From NCBI GenBank assembly GCA_021296315.1, contig JAGWAO010000001.1, positions 1-44,105 of the forward strand: a stretch of 44,105 bases of DNA. The letters are read 5' to 3'. This stretch comes from Acidimicrobiia bacterium (GTDB lineage Bacteria; Actinomycetota; Acidimicrobiia; Acidimicrobiales; Aldehydirespiratoraceae). The notes beneath the pieces were generated by a model. It saw only the letters and a program-made list of their open reading frames with translations. It was not told the origin of the DNA and searched no databases. Made by a program: the position numbers and the translations under genes. This document shows, piece by piece, positions 36,169 through 44,105 of this stretch (positions within the stretch are counted from its first letter, which is position 1; every line of letters begins with the position of its first letter).

Positions 36169-39100
36169 CACGACCGGTCCATCCGGCGGCGCAGCCAAGC
36201 CAGCGCCAGCACGAAGGGCGCGGCCGCACCGACCAGCTGGCCGCCATGACGCCACCAGGGCGCCGAGTAGGACAACTGCACCTCCCCGGAGGAGGGGGGC
36301 CGGTAGACCCTCGTCCACGACAGCGCCTCACGCCTGGGAACGGGCTCGCCGTCCGCGCTGAGTTCCCAACCGGGCCGCGGTGTGTGGCTGACCAGGATCT
36401 CCGCGCCACCGGGAATCCTCGCGGTCCACGGCGGACCGTCCCCGGAGAACAGCGACGCGCCGGTGGCCAGCGGTCGACCCTCGAGGTCTGTGAAGTCCTC
36501 GATCCCCTCGTCGAACCCCGGCGAATAGAGGGCCCGCATCGGCACCCAGGCCGTGTTCACGAACATGTCGACCGCGCTGTTGGTGCCTTCCACCAACTCG
36601 AGATCGAGCTGGTCGTGCATGGCTCCCGCGAGGCCGGCAGGCACCGGCCGGGCGTCGGCGGCGGCAACGAACGGCGCCGGCGCAAGCCGGTGCAGCAGCA
36701 CCACGTAACGCACTCCCAGACCGGCCAGCAGTCGCCCGCCCCGCGCCGTGCGGCCCTGCTCGATCTCCTCGATCACCGACTCGAAGAGATCAGCCCGACC
36801 CTGATCGAACGGAACGGCACGATCGAGGAGCGTCACCGAGTCCCCGCCGGTGGCCGCCCAAGCGACGCCGGGGGCGAAACTGTGCCCTTCGACGGCCAGG
36901 AACTCGGGCGAGCCGATCCACAGCACGCGGTAGGCGCCCTCCAGAACCGGGGCCTCGAAACGCAGTGCCGCGTGGTGATCGCTGGCTACCAGGCCCCACC
37001 GCCCGTCCTCCAGCGAGCCGATGCTGCCCACCGCCAGCAGCAGCGAGGCCAGCGCCGTCACCGGCACCAGCGCCTGCCTCCAGCCGAAGTGGCTGAACCG
37101 CAGGTCGTGCTCGATCGACAGCACGGCCATGCCGCACAGCCCGGCCACCGCCACGGCCGCCGGCGCCAGCAACAGATGCAGGTCGGGAAGCCCGAACGGC
37201 AGCATTCCCCGCTCGGCGGCGAGCGCGACGGCCCAAGCGACCACGGCCACCATCCACAGGCGCACCGACTGCTCCAGGCGCCATCCCCTCCCGAGCAGCA
37301 GAGGCACGGCCATCGGGACGGCGAACAGCCAGACCAGCGACGGTGGATCGCCTCCCCCGACCGCGAAGCGCAGGATCTCGCCGAAGGAGGCCTCACCGGC
37401 GGACCCGTCGCGCCCGTCGGCGACGAACCCCCAGTCCGGGCCCGACGCGACCAGGTCCACCGCGGTCGGGAAGGCGAGGAAGACGAGCGCCGGCACGGAC
37501 AGCCCGGTGGCGGCCACCAAGCGGGGAACCCCTTCGGGCCGGCCGGCGAGCAGGCTGCCCGCCACCAAGCCCGCCGCCAGCAGCGCCACGAGCCCGGCCG
37601 CGGCCGGGACCACCAGCGCGGCGGCCCCCGCCGCAGCCCCCAGCGACACGTACACGTAGAGGTGGCCCCGCAGTCCCTGGGGGCCCTGCCGGAACGGCGC
37701 GGCCCGCGACGCCCTCAGCAGTTCCTTGAGCATCCACGGCGCGGCCGCGTAGCCGACCAGACCGGCCAACGACCCGCTGGCCACCGACGCCGGCGCCAGC
37801 GGAACCAGCAGGTAGGCGATCAGCGCGCTGGCCTGGGCCCGGCGCGAGCCGGTCGCGGCCAGCAGCCGGTAGGAGCCGGCCAGCCCGACGACGATCAGCG
37901 CGACGACGGCCAGTGTGCGAACCAGCGCCATGCTGTCGAGGACCCAGCCCAGCAGGCCGAGATACACCAGGATTCCCAGATTCGAGGACGGCGCTCCGGC
38001 ATTGCGCTCGCTCCACCCGCCCCACCACGCCTTCAGCAGGTCGGAGGCGGTCTCGGGCAGCGCGACGAAGTCCCCGACCGCGGGGACGCCTCCGGACAGG
38101 AGCCGGCGCGATCCGAACAGGACGACCCCGAGCACCACGATCCAGGTGATCCACGCCAGCCGGGTGGTTCCCGTGCGCAGGCCCCCGAACACGCCCCGGC
38201 CGGCGGCGCCGAGCAGACCGGAGGGCTCACTGCCGGACTGCCCGCTGGACTGCCTCCTGAGTGAAGCCAGGACGCGGACGCTGCCGAAGTACTGCAGAGC
38301 GGTCACGTCGGCTTGACGCACCCGTCGCACCGACGCGTTGGCCTGGCGGCGCTGGGCCACGACATCGAGCCGGGAGATGTTCCAGATCCAGGCACGGATC
38401 ACGTCGCGGGCCCGGCCGAACCGGGCGGTGAAGACGTCCAGCACAACCTCCGAGAGCGCCATCAGCAGAGCCACCGGCAACAGCAGGGTGAGCGAGATGC
38501 GGCCGTGGTTGACCAGCATGGCCCGCAGCGCGTGGCGGGTCTCGGTGAGCTTGGCGTCGTCGACCCCCGTGCGGGAGACGAGGGCTTCCCGGTGCCGGGC
38601 CACGGCGCTCCCGGCGAACATCACCCGAGCCCCGGCCATCTGGGCCCGCCAGCACAGATCGACGTCCTCGCCCCGGAAAGTCATGCCCCCGTCGAAGCCA
38701 CCGAGGCGCACGAACAGATCTGTGCGGATGAGCAGCACCGCCGACGGAAGGGCGAACACGTCGCTGACGCCGTCGTGCTGCTCCTGGTCGAGATCCTCTG
38801 CGCCGACCCGCTCGGCGGGCACGCCGAAGCGGTCGACGTCATAGCCGGCGTGCTGGATGATCTCGGGCCGATCCCATTGGACGATCTTGGGACCGACTAT
38901 GCCGGCGTTGCTCCTCAGCGCTTCGGCCACGAGGGTGGTGACCGCGTCGGGCGCCAACGCCACGTCGTCGTGGCACACCAGCAGGAAGTCGGCTTCGATG
39001 CCCGCATCGAGCACCGCGTTGGCCGCCTGGGAGAACCCTGTGGTCCCGGTGCCGTCGATCACCACGGCATCGGCGATGACCTCCGACACCCGCGGGCCGA

Positions 39101-39296
39101 TCCCGGAGGAGGCTGCGTCCACGACGGCGGTGCTCAAGTACTCGTAGTCCTGCAAGGACAAAGACTCGAGCGTCTCCACGAACCAGTCGCCGGGCTCATG
39201 GGCCACCACGACGGCCAGCACCGTCGGGATGTGGGGGCGAGGCGGGCCGGATGCTTCGGAAGCAGGTGCGGCGGTATGGGCGGACGCGTCGATCAA
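36168..39296 (-). CDS. Giant GT2 glycosyltransferase fused to a membrane domain
   Basis: A 1042-residue protein. Residues about 25-270 form a GT2 domain with VVVAHEPGDWFVETLESLSLQ, the metal motif CHDDV (Asp110-Asp111) and GGFDGGMTFRGEDVDLCWRA (about 199-218). Roughly a dozen membrane segments follow (about 275-780), then an extracytoplasmic domain and a final membrane helix before RRRMDRS. This architecture is found across actinobacteria beside DUF5719 and near manB and F420 genes, and is thought to build a cell-envelope glycan. TTG at 39294-39296 is the likely start but lacks a clear ribosome site; a GTG about 25 codons inside is possible. Confidence 0.85.
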   Translation of the reverse strand: MIDASAHTAAPASEASGPPRPHIPTVLAVVVAHEPGDWFVETLESLSLQDYEYLSTAVVDAASSGIGPRVSEVIADAVVIDGTGTTGFSQAANAVLDAGIEADFLLVCHDDVALAPDAVTTLVAEALRSNAGIVGPKIVQWDRPEIIQHAGYDVDRFGVPAERVGAEDLDQEQHDGVSDVFALPSAVLLIRTDLFVRLGGFDGGMTFRGEDVDLCWRAQMAGARVMFAGSAVARHREALVSRTGVDDAKLTETRHALRAMLVNHGRISLTLLLPVALLMALSEVVLDVFTARFGRARDVIRAWIWNISRLDVVAQRRQANASVRRVRQADVTALQYFGSVRVLASLRRQSSGQSGSEPSGLLGAAGRGVFGGLRTGTTRLAWITWIVVLGVVLFGSRRLLSGGVPAVGDFVALPETASDLLKAWWGGWSERNAGAPSSNLGILVYLGLLGWVLDSMALVRTLAVVALIVVGLAGSYRLLAATGSRRAQASALIAYLLVPLAPASVASGSLAGLVGYAAAPWMLKELLRASRAAPFRQGPQGLRGHLYVYVSLGAAAGAAALVVPAAAGLVALLAAGLVAGSLLAGRPEGVPRLVAATGLSVPALVFLAFPTAVDLVASGPDWGFVADGRDGSAGEASFGEILRFAVGGGDPPSLVWLFAVPMAVPLLLGRGWRLEQSVRLWMVAVVAWAVALAAERGMLPFGLPDLHLLLAPAAVAVAGLCGMAVLSIEHDLRFSHFGWRQALVPVTALASLLLAVGSIGSLEDGRWGLVASDHHAALRFEAPVLEGAYRVLWIGSPEFLAVEGHSFAPGVAWAATGGDSVTLLDRAVPFDQGRADLFESVIEEIEQGRTARGGRLLAGLGVRYVVLLHRLAPAPFVAAADARPVPAGLAGAMHDQLDLELVEGTNSAVDMFVNTAWVPMRALYSPGFDEGIEDFTDLEGRPLATGASLFSGDGPPWTARIPGGAEILVSHTPRPGWELSADGEPVPRREALSWTRVYRPPSSGEVQLSYSAPWWRHGGQLVGAAAPFVLALAWLRRRMDRS

Positions 39297-39376
39297 CCGA
39301 GGCTAATGGCCGCCCCTTCCACGGGGGTGCCACTGTCACACTCAGGTATTGTGCTTCCCGCTCTTGTTCGCTCCGC

Positions 39377-40072
39377 TCACGGGCCGCTCGGGCCACGGCC
39401 CCGCAAGCTCGGCCTCTGGGCCCAGGCCTCCAGCAGCTCCGAGGACGTCACCACCGTGGCCACCATGGCCAGGGAGTGTTCGATCACGGATTCCGCGTAG
39501 CCCGCAGGGACGCCCGCCACCGCATCCCGCACCAGCACGACCTGGTAGCCGAGATCGACGGCGCTGAGGCACAAGCCCATGACGCCCACATTCACCGACA
39601 CGCCGGTGGCCACAACGGTGGTCACGCCGAGGTTCCGCAGGGTCTGATCGAGCGAGGTGGAGGTGAACGGCGTCAGGCCGTGTCCCCGGGCCGCGATCAG
39701 GTCCCGGGAATCGTCCCCGAGCTCGGGCACGAGCCGCGCCCCGTCGCTCCCGGCGAGAGTCGGGGCGATCCCCTGCTCACGGCGCAGCTTGTCGGCCAGC
39801 CCGAGGATCCGGCAGTTGACGGCGCCGCCCGCTCCGTCGGCGCGAGTCTGCACGACGCAGTGGACCACACGCGCCCCCACGTCCCGGGCCGCGTCGCACA
39901 CAGCCGCGGCGGCGCGGACCGTCCCAGCCGCCGCCACCTGCTCGGCCAGGGCCTGCATCATGGCGTCCTCACCGACGACTCCCCTCTGCAGCTCCATGGT
40001 CAGCACCGCAGTCGAGGCTGGATCAACCAGCGCGGCCAGCACCTCGACCCCCCGCCCGGATGCCGTCGTCAT
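39377..40072 (-). CDS. Isochorismatase-fold protein without catalytic cysteine
   Basis: A 231-residue member of the isochorismatase/cysteine hydrolase superfamily by fold signature: AVLTMELQRGVVG, LRNLGVTTVVATGVSVNVGVMG and DLGYQVVLVRDAVAG. The usual Asp of the triad is Glu27 (TMELQ) and the nucleophilic Cys of the T-D-V-C-V type motif is Gly (VNVGV). A lysine at the expected middle position is not evident. It is probably not a classical hydrolase; it may bind a ligand or use other chemistry. The ATG (40070-40072) sits at the end of a 17-nt repeat chain. An 80-bp spacer separates it from the GT2 start and shows no gene. Confidence 0.78.
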   Translation of the reverse strand: MTTASGRGVEVLAALVDPASTAVLTMELQRGVVGEDAMMQALAEQVAAAGTVRAAAAVCDAARDVGARVVHCVVQTRADGAGGAVNCRILGLADKLRREQGIAPTLAGSDGARLVPELGDDSRDLIAARGHGLTPFTSTSLDQTLRNLGVTTVVATGVSVNVGVMGLCLSAVDLGYQVVLVRDAVAGVPAGYAESVIEHSLAMVATVVTSSELLEAWAQRPSLRGRGPSGP

Positions 40073-40147
40073 GCGATCACCGCCGTCACGCCATCACCGC
40101 CGTCACGCCATCACCGCCGTCACGCGATCACCGTCGTCATGCGATCA
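40068..40147 (-). repeat. 17-nt tandem repeat forming a chain of mini-ORFs at a start codon
   Basis: Four full and one partial 17-nt units (typical plus-strand unit GTCACGCCATCACCGCC). On the minus strand they form four consecutive six-codon frames: MTTVIA-stop, MTAVMA-stop, MTAVMA-stop and MTAVIA-stop. Each stop overlaps the next start as GTGA or ATGA, and the last leads into the ATG of the isochorismatase-fold gene. A 21-nt frame minus a 4-nt overlap equals the 17-nt period. Confidence 0.93.
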
Positions 40148-40209
40148 AGTGTGGCACGCCTCTAGTGTGCGCGGTGATGCGCTGTCCAGGCAACGACCGG
40201 TAGGCAGCG

Positions 40210-41169
40210 GTGCGGGTCCTCGTCACCGGCGCCACGGGCTTCGTGGGCCGCCATCTCGTGGCGCACCTGGCCGCGGCCGGCGACGAGGTGACGATCAGCG
40301 AAGCCGAGATATGTGACCCCGAGTCGCTGGAGGCCGATTTTCTCCAAGGACGCCCGGACACCGTGTACCACCTGGCTGCCCAGGCCGATGTGCAGGCGAG
40401 CTTCATCGAGCCGGCCACCACCCTGCGGGTCAATGTGGAGGGAACGTCCAACGTCCTCGAGGCGGCCCAGCGGGCCGGTGCCGGCCGGGTGGTGGTCATC
40501 AGCAGCGCCGACGTCTACGGGCGAGTCGAGCCCGCCAGCCTCCCCGTCGACGAGACGGCCGCCATGCGCCCGGTGACGCCCTACGGCGCCAGCAAGGCCG
40601 CGGCCGAGATGGTCTGCGTGCAGGCCGGCCTGGGCCGCGGGCTCGACGTGATCCGGGCCCGGGCCTTCAATCATCTCGGCCCCGGCCAGAGCGATCGCTT
40701 CGTTGCGGCCGCGCTGGCATCGCGCGTCGCGGCCAATGAGCGCACCGGTTCGGAGGTGGTCCGGGTCGGGAACCTGCACGCGAGACGCGACTTCACCGAC
40801 GTGCGCGACGTGGTCCGGGCCTACCGGCTGCTGGCCACCAACGGTGCCGCCGGCGAGGCCTACAACGTCTGTAGCGGCGCGGCCCGCGGCATCTCCGGGC
40901 TGGCGGAGGCCCTGATCGCCAGGGCCAGGCGCCCGATGCGCCTCGCGACCGACGGCGAACTGCTGCGCCCGGTGGACGTGTCCGAGGTCAGGGGCGACCC
41001 GTCGAAGCTGCGCGACGCCACCGGCTGGCGTCCCGAGATCCTGCTGGAGCAGACTCTCGACGACCTCCTGGACTACTGGCGGTGTCGGACCGCGGAATCG
41101 TTGGACCCCCGGCGCGGAACCGGCACCGGGGCGGAGTCGGAACTGCCGAGCCGGGGCGATAGCCAGTAG
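40210..41169 (+). CDS. NAD-dependent epimerase, GDP-4-keto-6-deoxymannose reductase-like
   Basis: A 319-residue extended SDR. It has the Rossmann loop VTGATGFVGRHLV, the serine region VVISSADVYG and TPYGASKAAAEM (YxxxK). Sequence style and its position right before gmd suggest an Rmd-type enzyme that reduces GDP-4-keto-6-deoxymannose to GDP-rhamnose; a C4-epimerase role is possible. The tail after residue 300 is low-complexity. GTG start at 40210 with GGTAGG upstream at suitable spacing. 3 nt separate it from gmd, so they form one operon divergent from the isochorismatase-fold gene. Confidence 0.82.
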   Translation: MRVLVTGATGFVGRHLVAHLAAAGDEVTISEAEICDPESLEADFLQGRPDTVYHLAAQADVQASFIEPATTLRVNVEGTSNVLEAAQRAGAGRVVVISSADVYGRVEPASLPVDETAAMRPVTPYGASKAAAEMVCVQAGLGRGLDVIRARAFNHLGPGQSDRFVAAALASRVAANERTGSEVVRVGNLHARRDFTDVRDVVRAYRLLATNGAAGEAYNVCSGAARGISGLAEALIARARRPMRLATDGELLRPVDVSEVRGDPSKLRDATGWRPEILLEQTLDDLLDYWRCRTAESLDPRRGTGTGAESELPSRGDSQ

Positions 41170-43082
<1,913 letters not shown>

Positions 43083-43107
43083 GCATGGGACCCCAATTCA
43101 AGAGCGC

Positions 43108-43124
43108 GGCTCATGTCATGAGCC
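43108..43124. repeat. 17-bp palindrome between cofD and cofE
   Basis: GGCTCATGTCATGAGCC is an 8-bp perfect inverted repeat around one central base. It is too tight for an RNA hairpin and could be a protein-binding site for cofE control. Confidence 0.5.
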
Positions 43125-43157
43125 TGAAGAGACCGTGAATCTGGATCCCGCGTCGCA

Positions 43158-43181
43158 CTCGGCCTCAGCGGTGAGGCCGAG
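43158..43181 (+). other. 10-bp stem hairpin just before cofE
   Basis: CTCGGCCTCA and TGAGGCCGAG form a perfect 10-bp stem with a GCGG loop. It ends 9 nt before the cofE GTG and no T-tract follows. Its place suggests a leader structure that may affect cofE translation or shield a processed end; a weak terminator is the alternative. Confidence 0.6.
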
Positions 43182-43190
43182 AATGTCGCC

Positions 43191-43895
43191 GTGAGTCTGG
43201 AGATCCTCGGAATCGAGGGCATCGGCGAGGTGCGCCCCGGCGACGACTTGGCCGCGCTGATCGTCGAAGCGGCCGGTGGGGACCTGCTCCGGGACCGCGA
43301 CTGCCTGGTGGTCACCCAGAAGATCGTGTCCAAGGCCGAGGGTCGGCTCGCGGCCGTCGACCCCGCCGACCCGCTCAGCCACAAGCCTCTGGTGGAGGCC
43401 GAGTCGGTTCGGGTGCTGCGCCGCCGCGGGGACTTGGTGATCTCGGAGACCGCCCACGGTTTCGTGTGCGCCAACGCCGGAGTCGATCTGAGCAACGTCG
43501 AAGAGGGGTTCGCCGCCCTGCTGCCGGCCGATTCGGACCGCTCGGCCCGGCGCATCCGCGACCGCATCAGAGCCCTCGCCGGCGTCAAGGTCGCAGTGGT
43601 GGTCTCCGACACGTTCGGCCGCCCGTGGCGCCGGGGCGTTACCGACACCGCCATCGGCTGCGCGGGCATCGCCGCGATGGTGGACCTGCGGGGCACCACC
43701 GACGCGCTGGGCCGCGAGCTGAAGGTGACAGAGGTGGCGCTGGTCGACGAGATCGCGGCCGCCGCCGACCTAGTCATGGGCAAGGCCAAGGGCGTGCCCG
43801 TGGCCATCGTCAGGGGCCTGGAGGAAGCCTGGTTCCGCACCGGGTCGGTGCGAGAGGAGATAGTCCGCCCCCCCGCCGACGACCTCTTCCGCTAG
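43191..43895 (+). CDS. cofE: CofE, F420-0:gamma-glutamyl ligase (stand-alone)
   Basis: A 234-residue ligase that adds glutamates to F420-0 using GTP. Motifs include VTQKIVSKAEGR, ETAHGFVCANAGVDLSN, the VVVSDTFGRPWRRGVTDTAIG stretch and VALVDEIAAAADLVMGKAKGVPVAIVRG. Mycobacterial FbiB carries an extra nitroreductase domain that reduces dehydro-F420-0; here the protein stops after the ligase domain and nothing follows within the window, so a separate reductase or a different donor must serve. GTG start at 43191; a 10-bp hairpin lies just upstream. Confidence 0.95.
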   Translation: MSLEILGIEGIGEVRPGDDLAALIVEAAGGDLLRDRDCLVVTQKIVSKAEGRLAAVDPADPLSHKPLVEAESVRVLRRRGDLVISETAHGFVCANAGVDLSNVEEGFAALLPADSDRSARRIRDRIRALAGVKVAVVVSDTFGRPWRRGVTDTAIGCAGIAAMVDLRGTTDALGRELKVTEVALVDEIAAAADLVMGKAKGVPVAIVRGLEEAWFRTGSVREEIVRPPADDLFR

Positions 43896-44105
43896 AGGCG
43901 GTGACACCGGCGCGGCTGCTGACCGACGTTGTTCGAGCGGTGCCTCCCGGAGCGCTAGAGTTCGTTCGCCAACTCACGGACCGCTCGCTCCACAGCCTCT
44001 CAAGGTGCTCGCGAACTCCTGGTGAAATGTCGCCTGCCCGCCCGGTTGCCTGGTGACAAACCGTCCATGTCGAGCAGCGTCACACCCCCTGTGATGTCGC
44101 CTGCC
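43896..44105. other. Right-edge non-coding stretch
   Basis: No gene is supported in these 210 bp. The sequence ATGTCGCCTGCC occurs at 44027-44038 and again at the very end (44094-44105), 67 bp apart. CCTGGTGA also recurs nearby. This could be the edge of a repeat or mobile element continuing beyond the window. Confidence 0.35.

Overview
The window looks like an actinobacterial chromosome segment. The DNA is GC-rich with GTG and TTG starts and many ATGA/GTGA stop-start overlaps. It carries coenzyme F420 genes (cofD, cofE, an F420-dependent oxidoreductase) and the actinobacterial gene neighbourhood manB / SIS isomerase / Trm112-like / ahcY and large GT2 / DUF5719-like. The long F420 and CoA-dependent accessory content suggests the class Acidimicrobiia; that placement is an inference. 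No rRNA, tRNA, CRISPR array or intact insertion sequence was seen.

Left part (1-5234, minus strand): housekeeping genes ftsE (5' end only), prfB, secA, hpf and comF, with short spacers. At 5312-8385 (minus) lie two SDR-family dehydrogenases and an F420-dependent oxidoreductase, with a 60-codon remnant of a third SDR copy between the two SDRs.

Centre (8553-19784): an accessory catabolic island built around a divergent promoter at about 10.96 kb. Leftward run a GMC oxidoreductase, a gluconate-dehydrogenase-subunit-3-like small subunit and a ferredoxin. Rightward run an XRE-cupin regulator, an FAD oxidoreductase, a CaiB-type CoA-transferase and an enoyl-CoA hydratase. These are followed by a complete BMP-type ABC importer (lipoprotein, double ATPase, two permeases). 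A 22-bp AT-rich motif is shared by the divergent promoter and the importer promoter (17 of 22 bases identical), which suggests one regulon for uptake and oxidation of an unidentified compound.

Right part (19831-43895): a truncated second copy of the F420 oxidoreductase; a large uncharacterised membrane protein (A) convergent with ahcY; then SIS isomerase, Trm112-like, manB, a dolichol-phosphate-type GT2 and a 976-aa membrane protein with a pentapeptide repeat. After these come a CPBP protease, a paralogue (B) of the membrane protein, ftsH, the DUF5719-like / giant GT2 pair, a degenerate isochorismatase-fold protein, a GDP-deoxyhexose pair (rmd-like, gmd), cofD and cofE. manB, the glycosyltransferases, gmd and the rmd-like gene point to envelope polysaccharide synthesis from GDP-mannose.

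Most unusual points: (i) at two unrelated loci (8877-8927 and 40068-40147) a 17-nt tandem repeat spans a start codon so that each unit is a six-codon mini-ORF whose stop overlaps the next start by 4 nt; (ii) membrane proteins A and B form a family I cannot assign; (iii) the shared operator-like motif; (iv) two gene remnants with intact paralogues in the same window.
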